A DNA stretch of 64,000 bases, from contig CAJTBO010000001.1 of NCBI GenBank assembly GCA_910573755.1, forward strand, positions 186,001 to 250,000, in the 5' to 3' direction. Below, piece by piece: positions 16,565 through 25,503 of this stretch. Positions within the stretch are counted from its first letter, which is position 1; each line of letters starts with the position of its first letter. The position numbers and the translations under genes are program-made. The DNA comes from Lachnospiraceae bacterium (GTDB lineage Bacteria; Bacillota; Clostridia; Lachnospirales; Lachnospiraceae). The notes below the pieces were generated by a model. That model had not been told where the DNA came from, searched no databases, and was given only the letters and a program-made list of their open reading frames with translations.

Positions 16565-18433
16565 TCAGCAGGTGATCCTGATCCCTGTCTCATATTTCTT
16601 ATCATCCACGATCACCCGCACATCATAGGTTCCCGATAATCCCGCCTTATTCACATTCAACGTGATATTTCTCGGGTCCTTTTCAATAAATGTGCCGCAG
16701 CACAGCGCCGTAAACTTGTTCTTGGAAGTGGAGATGAAATAACCGTGTTCCTCCCCCTCTTTTTCCAGCATCAGCATAACGAGCTGACCACCTTCAAATA
16801 TCGCCTTAAATACAAACCTGTCCTCTTCCTCCGTCAGGTGCGCTTCATAGCGGTAGGGAAGCAGTTCCCCGCAGGGTTCCATCGGGATCAGCGTATCAAA
16901 TTCCGGTGTCACGCCCATTTTTCCGAGATTTTCCGCCTCTCCCAGAGGCATATTCTTCTGCTCGTGATACAGGTGCATCTTTTTGCCTCTGTAAAAGTTT
17001 CCCTCTATCTTCATCTCCATGATCACTTTTCCGCGGAATACTTCCACGGTGATGCTTTCCGCACGGACATTGGGATCTCCCTGCAGAAGCGCCGCGGGTT
17101 TTTCCGAAGCATGTTCTCCGTAATACTGGATCCCGCCGGAATGAACCAGATAGTGCCCTTCTCCGTACCACTCCACATTTCCGATATAGGAAGAGAAAAA
17201 CTCCTCCCCCCGCTCCTTTCCGTACTGCCAGAGCTGTTCAATAGTCATCTCCTCCCGGTCGATCCGGTACAATACGCCTCTCGAAAAACTGTCTTTATTC
17301 AGCAAGAATCTCTCCCTGATCTTGGAGCGGTAATGCCCGTTGTCAAAGCACATGATCCCGCCGTTCGGCGTTACAAGGCAGCCGTGCTGTTCGTAGGGCC
17401 AGTCAAAATCGCCCTCTCCCTTTATGGCAAAGAAATATTTCTGCTTATCCTCCGGCCAGGTCTCCGGATCGCCTAAAATCCAGTTCAGCTTCCCGGTATC
17501 GTAATCGATATTGATTATAGCGTCCACATGGCGCCCGGAAAGCGTGATGGAATTTGTATGGCTGTCATACCAGAGCGCATTGTTATGGAACCAGTCCTTC
17601 GGTGTATATCCGCCGGAAGGCCCCTCACCGGGAACAAGGCAGTCCTTCAGATCCCAGGTTTTTTTTATCTCTCCGCTCTTTCTGTCGATCAGAACGATCA
17701 CATCCTCCACGGTCTCATATCCCGGATCCTCCGTGAGAACCAGCAGGTCTCCGTTCTCCATCTCCCATTCGTCATGATGATATCCGCCGGGAATGGAATA
17801 TTCCCTTACAATCTTCCCCATCATGGTCATCTCATAGAGCCCGGACATATAGTAGGGCATCTGCATTACCCGCTCTGTACCGATCAGAAAATTACCGTTC
17901 TGAAGACGTTTCATCTCAAAAATGACCGGAACGGTCAAATGCCACCGCACATCCCCCGCATAATCAAACGCTGTTGCCAGTGCATTCAGGGACGGCGTTA
18001 CAAAAATAAGTTCCTTTCCCAGATACTCCGCTTCTGTGTGCATCGAAAGCAGTGCCGGAACCTCCGTATCAAGCGGGGCTGTCTGAATCGTTATCGTACG
18101 GGCTCTCCCGCCGTAAAGCCGTAGTTCCACCCGGTTTGCATGATCACCGTAAAGTCCCAGTATCGGAAGAATATGTTCCTTCGCTTTGGGAAATGTGTGT
18201 ACGATGTTCCCTCTTTCTTCTTTTCCGTATATTGTAACTGTCACCGCCGTCTCTGTTTCCGTCCGAAACGCCACGGCCGCCGACAGTGGATTGATCAAAT
18301 AAGGATTCAGTCTGATATAGGGTTGCTCCAGCGTATAAACGCCTGCCGCAAACTCCTCCAGCATGGCACGCTCAGCCTCCGCCTGTTTGTTCCGCAGGCT
18401 TTCACAGAAACTGTAAGAAATCCTTTCCGCCAT
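16565..18433 (-). CDS. Arylsulfotransferase (AssT family), cytoplasmic form
   Basis: The 622-residue protein matches aryl-sulfate sulfotransferases, which move sulfate from one phenolic ester to another phenol without PAPS. An N-terminal beta domain (residues 1-115) precedes a six-bladed propeller. Candidate active-site residues are YHHDEWEMENGD near 220, DWFHNNALWYD near 283, SGRHVDAI near 300 and the nucleophile histidine in EQHGCLVTPNGG near 350. Unlike E. coli AssT, no signal peptide is seen. The gene lies in a run with SorC, PTS IIC/IIB, thioredoxin reductase and thioredoxin. Gut Eubacterium-type strains are known to have such enzymes, acting on phenolic sulfates. Confidence 0.85.
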   Translation of the reverse strand: MAERISYSFCESLRNKQAEAERAMLEEFAAGVYTLEQPYIRLNPYLINPLSAAVAFRTETETAVTVTIYGKEERGNIVHTFPKAKEHILPILGLYGDHANRVELRLYGGRARTITIQTAPLDTEVPALLSMHTEAEYLGKELIFVTPSLNALATAFDYAGDVRWHLTVPVIFEMKRLQNGNFLIGTERVMQMPYYMSGLYEMTMMGKIVREYSIPGGYHHDEWEMENGDLLVLTEDPGYETVEDVIVLIDRKSGEIKKTWDLKDCLVPGEGPSGGYTPKDWFHNNALWYDSHTNSITLSGRHVDAIINIDYDTGKLNWILGDPETWPEDKQKYFFAIKGEGDFDWPYEQHGCLVTPNGGIMCFDNGHYRSKIRERFLLNKDSFSRGVLYRIDREEMTIEQLWQYGKERGEEFFSSYIGNVEWYGEGHYLVHSGGIQYYGEHASEKPAALLQGDPNVRAESITVEVFRGKVIMEMKIEGNFYRGKKMHLYHEQKNMPLGEAENLGKMGVTPEFDTLIPMEPCGELLPYRYEAHLTEEEDRFVFKAIFEGGQLVMLMLEKEGEEHGYFISTSKNKFTALCCGTFIEKDPRNITLNVNKAGLSGTYDVRVIVDDKKYETGIRITC

Positions 18434-18458
18434 ATGTTCTCCTCTCCGGACGGCCTTC

Positions 18459-19430
18459 TCAGCCGTCCCTCATAGCCAGAAGCTTTTCGGCTATCCAGCT
18501 GTCTGTAATGAGGCGATGGACCAGCTTTCCCCTGAGCGCCGCGCGGATAGCGGAAGTCTTATCAAGGCCTCCTGCCACCGCGATCACATGGGGAACTTTT
18601 TTCAGATCCTCAAAGGAAATACCGATGATCTTATCATTGATCGGATCGGAAAGCTTATTGCCGTCCCTGTCCAGAAAATAACCGCAAAGATACCCCACAG
18701 CGCCTTTCTTTATCAGTTCCCGCTTTTTATTTTCCGTCAGATATCCCGCCCAGGTGCTCTTCGGCCTTTCCAGAGATACGTCGGCTATCCCGGTCAGCGC
18801 ATAATCCACGGAGCGTATCTTATCGATCGCTTTTCGGATGATCGGCTCTCTCAGAAGTTCTTTTCGGACAATATCGCTGTTTACATGCATCGGGGCATAC
18901 AGCCGCACCGTCGTTCCCCGAAATGCTTGCGCCATCTGCTCCGTCAGCGTCGTCACATCGATATCCACATTGTAATCATCCATACAGTTGCCCACCAGCT
19001 GCAGCACCTGAATATTTCTTGGAGATGAGGGCTTTAACTGACGCACCGTCTGATGCATCGTCCTCCCCCAGGAGATACCTACCGTATCTCCGTCCTTTAA
19101 TATCTTGTCCAGATAGCCGGCAGCCATTTCCCCGATCCGTTTTATGGAAATATCCGTGTTCTGATTATCATACAGATCAGTGACTACCAGCGCCTCCTCC
19201 AGTCCGAATCTGCGCTTCAGCTCCGTCTCCAGAGCGATCGAACGCTTCAGCGGATAATTGATCTGAAATTCTACAATGTGTTCCTCACGTGCGATCCTCA
19301 GAGCCCGGGATACCTTAGCTTTGGAAAAAAAGAGCATATCCGCAATGTCCGCCTGAGACATTCCTTCCACATAATACATCCTTGCCACTTCCGCAATTAC
19401 CGCAAGCTCTTCCTCGTCCATCTGCCTCAT
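18459..19430 (-). CDS. SorC/DeoR-family sugar-binding transcriptional regulator
   Basis: The 323-residue regulator has an N-terminal helix-turn-helix (residues 8-55, with YYVEGMSQADIADMLFFSKA) and a C-terminal sugar-phosphate-binding domain of the SorC/CggR type (residues 60-318). The latter includes DTVGISWGRTM near residue 118 and HVIAVAGGLDKTSAIRAALR near residue 283. It lies directly after the PTS IIB gene and before the arylsulfotransferase, in the same direction. It probably senses a phosphorylated sugar made by the PTS and acts on the promoter upstream of the IIC gene. Confidence 0.9.
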   Translation of the reverse strand: MRQMDEEELAVIAEVARMYYVEGMSQADIADMLFFSKAKVSRALRIAREEHIVEFQINYPLKRSIALETELKRRFGLEEALVVTDLYDNQNTDISIKRIGEMAAGYLDKILKDGDTVGISWGRTMHQTVRQLKPSSPRNIQVLQLVGNCMDDYNVDIDVTTLTEQMAQAFRGTTVRLYAPMHVNSDIVRKELLREPIIRKAIDKIRSVDYALTGIADVSLERPKSTWAGYLTENKKRELIKKGAVGYLCGYFLDRDGNKLSDPINDKIIGISFEDLKKVPHVIAVAGGLDKTSAIRAALRGKLVHRLITDSWIAEKLLAMRDG

Positions 19431-19452
19431 GATTTATTCTCCTGCTTCTGCT

Positions 19453-19734
19453 TTATACGATTCCGCTTTCTTTCAGCTTTGTCTCCAATTCCTTTTTGTT
19501 CATCAGGTTTTTCAGCCCGACCACGATCGTTCCCTCTTTTACTTTCAGGTGATTGACAAAATTCTCCCCTACAACGATCAGGTTATATTCGTGAGCCGTG
19601 GATTTCGCTTCATCCATACTTGTATGATGGATCGTGTGCTCTACGCCGAGATTCTTTAAAACCGCCGAACAGTTCTTTTTCAACAACTGGGAACTTCCCA
19701 TTCCGCATCCGCATGCAACCAATACTTTTATCAT
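19453..19734 (-). CDS. PTS ascorbate/galactitol-type EIIB
   Basis: This is a 93-residue small EIIB. The N-terminus VLVACGCGMGSSQLLKKN contains the phosphocysteine (first Cys of CGCGMGSS) found in UlaB and GatB proteins. It passes phosphate from EIIA to the incoming sugar bound by the IIC protein encoded just upstream. No matching EIIA gene is nearby, so one must be supplied from elsewhere. The second cysteine inside the loop (usually Ala or Thr) is a mild peculiarity. Confidence 0.88.
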   Translation of the reverse strand: MIKVLVACGCGMGSSQLLKKNCSAVLKNLGVEHTIHHTSMDEAKSTAHEYNLIVVGENFVNHLKVKEGTIVVGLKNLMNKKELETKLKESGIV

Positions 19735-19753
19735 AATCTTCTGTCCTTTCTTT

Positions 19754-21193
19754 CTATTCTTCCATACCTAAAGAGAAGTACTCTTCTTTGTTTTTACGAT
19801 ACTGCAGCTGAGGGATGATCAGCATGCCTATAATACAGATCACCGCGCCCGGTACCGACAGAAACTTGATCATCGCACCCATGGCAGGCCACAGCGTTGC
19901 CCAGTCCAGATTTCCTACATATCCGCCGAAAGGGCCCATCTGGAAGAGTACGATTGCCACTGCACTTCCCAGAACCTGCAGCAGTCCGGAACCCAGACAG
20001 CAGGCAACCAGCGCCTTGAATCCGCCCTTCATATTCGCATAAAGCCCGATCGTCGCATTATCATAGAACAGCGGTACAAAACCCGGAATGATCATCAGCG
20101 GAGACTTGAAAATCAGCAGCCCGGCAATGGCGATCACCTGTCCCAATGCACCGAAGAGAAAGCCCAGTGTAACCGCGTTGGGATCTCCGAAGGAGTAGGT
20201 TGCCGCGCAATCCACCGCCGGAAGCGACCCCTTTAACACAGAACCGGAAATACCTTCAAAGGATTCCACCATCTCGCCTACGAACATTCTGATACCCGTC
20301 TTTAATACTACCAGCGATACCGCAAAGGAAGTGCATCTCTGGAAAATATATACCGGGAAAGCAAGTTTTCCGAAATTGCCGTCATCCACTTCATGCATCA
20401 TATCCGGCCCGAGAATGATCATGATGACACCGAAGAACAGCAGCATGATCAGTGTGGTGGACACTACATAATCATCCAAAATCTTTAATGCACCGCCAAG
20501 CTGCAGCTTCTGATCCTCCGCCTTGTCCTCCTGTTTATTCTTTCCTTTAAACAGACCGCCGAACCGGTAGGCAAACCATACACCCAGCATCTGCTGATGG
20601 CCTACTGCGAAACCCGCGCCTTCTGTCAGTTCCTGTGTCGCTTCCACCGTCATATTCGAAAATACGGACCAGTAGGTACCGCATAAAATACCGATCAGTG
20701 CGATCCCGCCCATATTCCTGAGTTCCGGAATCAGAAAGAAGATGATCCATGTCGCCACCGTGGACTGCTTGACCATGATATGGCCTGTCGTAAACAGTGT
20801 ACGCACTTTGGTAAATTTACGGAAAAACACCAGCAGGATATTCCAGAGAAACGCAATCAAAAGCGTGATCATTGCAAAAGAAGTCGTAACCCCGATGCTC
20901 TCTAAAGCGCTGTTTGCCGCCGTCAGTCCAAAGTTCGGATCAATAACAACCGCCTCCACGGACCATTTTAACTGAATCCCCTTCAGCAGCGGATCCACCG
21001 TATTTTTCAGCGAAGATGCGCCGAGCTGCAGAATCTGATATCCGACTACGGCCTTGATAAATCCGGCAGCGATCTCATACCATTTTCTCTTCAATAAAAT
21101 ATATCCGATCACAACGATCAACCCGATAAAGATCGCCGGCTGTGACAGGATATTATTAAACATTACGTCCCATATTTTTGTTATAATATTCAT
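19754..21193 (-). CDS. PTS ascorbate-type EIIC (UlaA/SgaT family)
   Basis: The ATG at 21193 gives 479 residues beginning MNIITKIWDVMFNNILSQPA. A longer frame from 21265 has no ribosome site. It is a polytopic permease of the UlaA family, with GHIMVKQSTVATWIIFF near residue 145 and PGFVPLFYDNATIGLYAN near residue 365. The family carries L-ascorbate in E. coli, but many clostridial homologues have unknown substrates. It is the first gene of the run IIC, IIB, SorC, AssT, TrxB, Trx and has a strong promoter at 21289-21317. Confidence 0.9.
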   Translation of the reverse strand: MNIITKIWDVMFNNILSQPAIFIGLIVVIGYILLKRKWYEIAAGFIKAVVGYQILQLGASSLKNTVDPLLKGIQLKWSVEAVVIDPNFGLTAANSALESIGVTTSFAMITLLIAFLWNILLVFFRKFTKVRTLFTTGHIMVKQSTVATWIIFFLIPELRNMGGIALIGILCGTYWSVFSNMTVEATQELTEGAGFAVGHQQMLGVWFAYRFGGLFKGKNKQEDKAEDQKLQLGGALKILDDYVVSTTLIMLLFFGVIMIILGPDMMHEVDDGNFGKLAFPVYIFQRCTSFAVSLVVLKTGIRMFVGEMVESFEGISGSVLKGSLPAVDCAATYSFGDPNAVTLGFLFGALGQVIAIAGLLIFKSPLMIIPGFVPLFYDNATIGLYANMKGGFKALVACCLGSGLLQVLGSAVAIVLFQMGPFGGYVGNLDWATLWPAMGAMIKFLSVPGAVICIIGMLIIPQLQYRKNKEEYFSLGMEE

Positions 21194-21288
21194 ACCTTCC
21201 CTGCTTTCTTTTGTAAAAAGTTTTTGTGCTCCCTTGTTTTCAGGCTTATTTTGATATCGTAACAAGCCATGCCGCGCGCGTTAAAATC

Positions 21289-21317
21289 ATCATATGATGC
21301 ATTTGAAACTTCGTCAA
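21289..21317 (-). promoter_or_regulatory. Promoter of the PTS-arylsulfotransferase operon
   Basis: On the minus strand TTGACG (21312-21317), 17 bases, TATGAT (21289-21294). The leader to the ATG at 21193 is about 90 bases. Confidence 0.72.
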
Positions 21318-21333
21318 TTATTTATATAATTTT

Positions 21334-21347
21334 TGAAATTAATTTCA
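21334..21347. promoter_or_regulatory. 14-bp palindrome upstream of the PTS promoter
   Basis: TGAAATTAATTTCA is an exact palindrome placed about 17 bp upstream of the -35 box. It is a possible regulator site but too AT-rich to be sure. Confidence 0.35.
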
Positions 21348-21361
21348 CTTTTCTTTTTGCA

Positions 21362-21423
21362 TTTTGTGCAATTTGATTCAGGCGTAAAAAACAAAGATTT
21401 ATTTTTATGCAATTTGCACAAAA
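21362..21423. repeat. Inverted pair of TTTTGTGCAA elements
   Basis: TTTTGTGCAA at 21362-21371 and its exact reverse complement at 21414-21423 lie 45 to 106 bp upstream of the PTS -35 box. They may be paired binding sites for the SorC regulator; nothing else supports this. Confidence 0.4.
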
Positions 21424-21616
21424 CAGGGCTTTCCGTTTCACAGTTTTTATTGCCTTCCTTCTTCCGCAATATTCTTTTTGCAATATCATACAATTCATCG
21501 CTTACCCCTTCTGCCATCTTCACATCTTTCACCAGATCCGTATATCTGAAAAATTCTTCTTTCACAATACTCTCCAATGTATATTTCGCAGAAGGGCATC
21601 CGCTGCAGCCGCCGGT

Positions 21617-21818
21617 AAAACCCGTCCTTATCCGGCGGCGTTGCAATAATGATCGCCGTATCCACCGGCAGGTGATTCCGGAATAATCCCGGCACCTCCG
21701 AGAAACAGCAGGGAGTGAAATCCCCCGCCCTTCCCTGACATCGGGTCTTGACTGTACTCCCGGAAAAAAGGAATTCAGCCGAAAATGCCCTTCCGTCCCG
21801 GATTCCGTTGCTGTTCCC
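21617..21818 (-). pseudogene. Internal fragment of an acetyl-CoA hydrolase/CoA-transferase gene
   Basis: One minus-strand frame from 21818 reads about 65 residues that include SGSTVKTRCQGRAGDFTPCC, SEVPGLFRNHLPVDTAII and ATPPDKDGF. These are internal motifs of the acetyl-CoA hydrolase / 4-hydroxybutyrate CoA-transferase family, whose members are about 430 residues. A stop precedes the fragment and the rest of the gene is absent. At about 21617 the frame breaks into the NifU-like remnant. This looks like a deletion scar. Confidence 0.6.
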
Positions 21819-21838
21819 TCATTCATGTGGATATCGTA

Positions 21839-21883
21839 TAAAAAACAGCCTGCCGATTCCCTTCTCCCGAAATCGACAGGCTG
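21839..21883 (-). terminator. Terminator after the S41 peptidase gene
   Basis: A 13-bp stem with one mismatch (21846-21858 with 21871-21883) is followed on the minus strand by T6. Confidence 0.8.
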
Positions 21884-21921
21884 AAATATCCCAACCTCTT
21901 CTTACTTCTCTTTATCCGCTT

Positions 21922-23208
21922 TTACTCGTGCAGTCGCTTCTTCAAATACTCCTGTGCCGCCTCCAGCTGATTATCAATCTGTTCTTCCCCGTAATAAGCT
22001 TCCGCGTCAAACTCCACCACGATGTCCGGTTCGATCCCTTTCCCGTGGATATTATTCCCTTTCGGCGTAAAGTAACCATCCGTGGTAAGCTTGATGGCGG
22101 AGCCGTCCGAAAGCTCGATGATCTTCTGCACAATCCCCTTCCCATAGGTAGTCGTTCCCATGATCGTTCCCACGCCGTAATCCTTTACGGCACCTGTCAG
22201 CACTTCCGCCGCACTGGCGGAGCCCCCGTTGACCAGCACCACCATCGGGATCTCGATCTTTCTTGTGCCGTCACAGTCATATTCCACACGCTTTCCGTTT
22301 TTATCCTCTGTATAAACCACCAGACCTTCGGGCAGTATCTGCCGTCCGATATCCACCACTGCATCCAGCAGACCTCCCGGATTTCCCCGCAGATCCAGAA
22401 CCAGCGCTTTCGCACCGGAACCCTTTATCACTGCATAGTTTTCCGTAAACTGATCCACTGTCACATCTTTGAATTCAGAAATACCGATATAACCGATCTC
22501 CTCATCCAGCATCCGGGATGTCACCGTCGGGCGGTCTACCCTCCGGCGCACCACATCCTGATCAAAAGCCTCTCCGTCCCGTATCAGCGTCAACGTTACA
22601 CAGGTACCTTCCTCTCCCTTGATCAGGCCAGTTACATCATCCAGTGTCATCTGAAAAGTCGCCGTTCCATCCACGGCATAAATGATATCACCCATCCGCA
22701 GTCCGGCCTCCTGTGCCGGAGTGCCCTCTATCACACCGCTGATATAGGGGGTCTGCGTTTCTTCGTCCATCGTGACATAAGCGCCCACCCCGTAGTATAC
22801 CCCTTTATTGCTCTGAATCTGCGTATTCAGCTCCTCCGCCGTATAATATGCCGCATATTTATCATCCAGTGCCTCGATCATACCGTTGCAGATCCCCTTT
22901 TGGAAATCCTCCTCTTCCACATCTCCAAAATAGAACCTCTCATTCACCATTGCTTCAATGGCAGCCATTTTACTGATCGTTTCACTGTTTACAACAGATT
23001 CTTCTTCTGACGCGCCGGAAACGGACGCAGTCTTTGCCCTGCTGTTGTCGTATAATATTTTTCCTGTCCATGCCCCGCAGAACACAAGTGCAGTTGCCAG
23101 AATGCCGGTTAGAACACCGACACCATACCCATTTGATTTTTCCTGCTTCAATTCCAAAGCCGATACGCCACCTTTTTTATATTTATCTGTTTCAGATATA
23201 CACGCCAA
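21922..23208 (-). CDS. C-terminal processing peptidase, S41 family
   Basis: The 428-residue protein is anchored by one N-terminal membrane helix (about residues 28-50), then a PDZ domain near 110-190 and the S41 protease core. The serine nucleophile is in VNGGSASAAEVLTGA near residue 335 and the catalytic lysine in TTYGKGIVQKI near residue 360. CtpA/CtpB-like proteases cut envelope or signalling proteins outside the membrane. The start is uncertain: the frame opens with TTG at 23208, and another TTG at 23157 has the AAAGGTGG site upstream. It is last in the ftsE-ftsX-M23-ctp group and probably tunes the cell-wall hydrolase encoded before it. Confidence 0.9.
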   Translation of the reverse strand: MACISETDKYKKGGVSALELKQEKSNGYGVGVLTGILATALVFCGAWTGKILYDNSRAKTASVSGASEEESVVNSETISKMAAIEAMVNERFYFGDVEEEDFQKGICNGMIEALDDKYAAYYTAEELNTQIQSNKGVYYGVGAYVTMDEETQTPYISGVIEGTPAQEAGLRMGDIIYAVDGTATFQMTLDDVTGLIKGEEGTCVTLTLIRDGEAFDQDVVRRRVDRPTVTSRMLDEEIGYIGISEFKDVTVDQFTENYAVIKGSGAKALVLDLRGNPGGLLDAVVDIGRQILPEGLVVYTEDKNGKRVEYDCDGTRKIEIPMVVLVNGGSASAAEVLTGAVKDYGVGTIMGTTTYGKGIVQKIIELSDGSAIKLTTDGYFTPKGNNIHGKGIEPDIVVEFDAEAYYGEEQIDNQLEAAQEYLKKRLHE

Positions 23209-23254
23209 ACCCTATCCCGCTCATTCCTGCAGACTCCGGTTTGCCGGATTCCTT

Positions 23255-24484
23255 TTATCCCAAATATCCCCAGGGACTTACATAACCTCCGTTCTTTCGT
23301 ACCCCAAAATGCAGATGAGGACCTGTCGATCTTCCGGTGGAGCCTACCGCCGCTATCTGCTGTCCCTTTGTCACAGCATCCCCCTTTGATACATAAAGCG
23401 CAGAAGCATGCATATATATCGTATAAAGGCTGTCTCCATGATCGATCATCACATAATTACCCATACTTGAACTGTATGCCGCTGCCACCACTTCCCCGTC
23501 ATATGCCGCCAGAATAGGACTTCCGTTAGGCGCTGCCAGATCTATGCCGTTGTGAAACTTCTCCACACCGAGCGTCGGATGGATACGATTACCATAATCG
23601 TCGGAAATTTTGGTATAAGAAGGAGCCGGAAAGGCAAACATGCCGCCGTCATAAGTCAGTTTTTTCGCGTTTTCCTCCGCCAGTTTCTTTCGTTCCGCCG
23701 CAACCGCCGCCTCCAGAGACGCGATCAGTTCATTCTGCGCCTGAATTTCCGCTTCATACTCCGCGATAGCGGCTTCCTTATTGCTGATATCCCCCTGCTT
23801 TGCCACAATTTCCGTTTCCTTATCGGAAATCAGCTGCGCCAAAGAAGCCTCCTCCTGCTCCACGCCCGCTTTTGCTTCATCCAGCACTTCCTTTTCTGCA
23901 TTCAGTTCTTCCTTGCAGACTTCCACGTACTGCCGGATCAATATATACTCCTGCAGCTTCTGGTCGTCATAATCCATTACCATCTGGATATAATCCAGTT
24001 TATTCAACAAGTCGGCAAAAGATTCTGCTCTCAATATCGTCTCCAGATAATAATTGTCATTTTGCTCATACATCATCTGAATCCGCAGCTTCATTGCAGC
24101 ATACTGTTCTTCCTGTTTTTGTATGGCTGCTTCCAGTTCTCCTTCCGTCACCCTGATCTCTTCCTCTTTCTCCACGATCATACCGTTCAGTTCGGAAATC
24201 TTTTTCTGGATCTCAGCCAGATTATTATCCAGCGCAACCACATAATTTTCCAGATTTGCCTTTTCTTTTTCCAGTTCCCCCTTCAGCGCCTTTATATCCG
24301 TCAGAGCGGATGACAACTGGTTCTTCTCATCCTGTGCCTCGGATATCTGCCCTTCCTTTTCCCGGATGCTTTCAGATGTAATGGATGAGAAAGAAACCGC
24401 TCTTACCCTTCCGGCCTGCAAAAAGACCGCCGTCAAAAGCAAAAGCATACATATATATTTTTTCAGATATCTTTTACATTTCAT
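23255..24484 (-). CDS. Coiled-coil M23 peptidase (EnvC/PcsB-like murein hydrolase or activator)
   Basis: With the ATG at 24484 the protein has 409 residues. It has a signal peptide (hydrophobic residues 10-25), a long coiled coil rich in Glu, Gln and Lys (residues about 35-270) and a C-terminal M23 (LytM) domain. The zinc-site motifs FHNGIDLAAPNGS near residue 315 and GPHLHFGV near residue 392 are intact, so it may be an active peptidoglycan endopeptidase. It is placed directly downstream of ftsEX. In related bacteria FtsEX drives such coiled-coil hydrolases through the membrane, so this is very likely its partner in cell separation or elongation. Confidence 0.9.
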   Translation of the reverse strand: MKCKRYLKKYICMLLLLTAVFLQAGRVRAVSFSSITSESIREKEGQISEAQDEKNQLSSALTDIKALKGELEKEKANLENYVVALDNNLAEIQKKISELNGMIVEKEEEIRVTEGELEAAIQKQEEQYAAMKLRIQMMYEQNDNYYLETILRAESFADLLNKLDYIQMVMDYDDQKLQEYILIRQYVEVCKEELNAEKEVLDEAKAGVEQEEASLAQLISDKETEIVAKQGDISNKEAAIAEYEAEIQAQNELIASLEAAVAAERKKLAEENAKKLTYDGGMFAFPAPSYTKISDDYGNRIHPTLGVEKFHNGIDLAAPNGSPILAAYDGEVVAAAYSSSMGNYVMIDHGDSLYTIYMHASALYVSKGDAVTKGQQIAAVGSTGRSTGPHLHFGVRKNGGYVSPWGYLG

Positions 24485-24606
24485 TGCAGTCTCCGCCACA
24501 TTCAGCCAAATATTTCCAAAATGCAGCATTCAGCCGGCACAACCCGATCTGTTTGCACATCTTTCCGCATGTTTCCTGCCCCATTTATCCGTTTCCCGCA
24601 TCGGAT

Positions 24607-25503
24607 CTACACCCTGAGATGTTTTCTCACCGTGATAAAACTGCCTAAAAAGCCGATCCCCACGCCGATTCCCAGAGACAGGGGCAGCAATATATGAAAG
24701 ATCTCCTTCACCGGCAAAAAAGTCAGAAGATTCGTCAGAATGGAAAACCGGTCCAGCACATAGGCAACCGCCTTATTATAAACGAAATATATAATGGCAA
24801 GCGGAATACCTGCTCCGACCAGGCCGATCAGAATTCCCTCCACCACAAACGGAGAACGCACAAAGAAGTCCGTCGCTCCGATATATTTCATTATGGTGAT
24901 CTCTTCTCTCCGCACATTGATACCGATCGTCACGGTATTGCTGATCAGGAAGACCGATACGCCCAGCAGGATCGCGATCAGGCCGATGGACACATACCCG
25001 AGCAGGGAATTAAATCCGGTCAGCACATCCGCCGTCAGCTGGGATCGATTCACCTTCCTGATCTCGGGCATGGATTCCAGATAGGTGACAAGGGAATCCT
25101 GCATCGAAACATCACTCAGATAGATCCTGTAATTCGCACAGTTCTCCAGCGGGTTTTCCGTAAAGCCTTCCGCATACTCCGGCGGATAGTCCGCTTTCCA
25201 GTCTTCCCATGCCTGATCCGCGGAAATATACTCCACATCCGAGACTTCCATCCGCCCCGCTATCTTCTGTCCGATCTCCTGCATCGTCAGATCGTCCGTC
25301 CCCGCCTCAAAAAATGCGGTAACACAGACGCCCTCCTCGGCATTCTGCACCATACTCTGCAGATTCACCACCACCGAATAAAAAATACCGAACATAAACA
25401 GGCAGGCTGTTATCGTGGCGATCGATGCCAGCGAGAAAAGCTTGTTGCGGAAGATATTGCGGAAGCCCTGTTTGATGGTGTAAAAAAATGTACTAATCCT
25501 CAT
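24607..25503 (-). CDS. ftsX: Cell division protein FtsX
   Basis: This is a 298-residue membrane protein with an N-terminal helix (about residues 20-45), an extracellular loop (50-170) and three C-terminal helices, the usual FtsX layout. NTVTIGINVRREEITIMKYI near residue 190 is the conserved cytoplasmic loop contacting FtsE. It overlaps the ftsE gene by 11 bases, so the two are coupled. With FtsE it forms an ABC-type mechanical transmitter that activates the wall hydrolase encoded just downstream. Confidence 0.93.
   Translation of the reverse strand: MRISTFFYTIKQGFRNIFRNKLFSLASIATITACLFMFGIFYSVVVNLQSMVQNAEEGVCVTAFFEAGTDDLTMQEIGQKIAGRMEVSDVEYISADQAWEDWKADYPPEYAEGFTENPLENCANYRIYLSDVSMQDSLVTYLESMPEIRKVNRSQLTADVLTGFNSLLGYVSIGLIAILLGVSVFLISNTVTIGINVRREEITIMKYIGATDFFVRSPFVVEGILIGLVGAGIPLAIIYFVYNKAVAYVLDRFSILTNLLTFLPVKEIFHILLPLSLGIGVGIGFLGSFITVRKHLRV

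Larger units (their letters stand above)
21314..21616 (-). pseudogene. NifU-like C-terminal domain remnant
   Basis: The frame ending at 21314 encodes TGGCSGCPSAKYTLESIVKE and on to a segment DELYDIAKRILRKK. This is the cysteine-pair core of NifU-type iron-sulfur scaffold domains. The N-terminal part of such a protein is missing. The frame instead joins, one base out of phase, to a fragment of a CoA-transferase at about 21617. The last 35 residues after RKK look like translated intergenic DNA. It is probably a non-functional relic. Confidence 0.65.

Noticed and set aside
21617-21620. Programmed frameshift at GGGTTTTA in the CoA-transferase/NifU frame
   Set aside because: The shift needed is +1 and the two sides come from different protein families, so a deletion scar explains it better.
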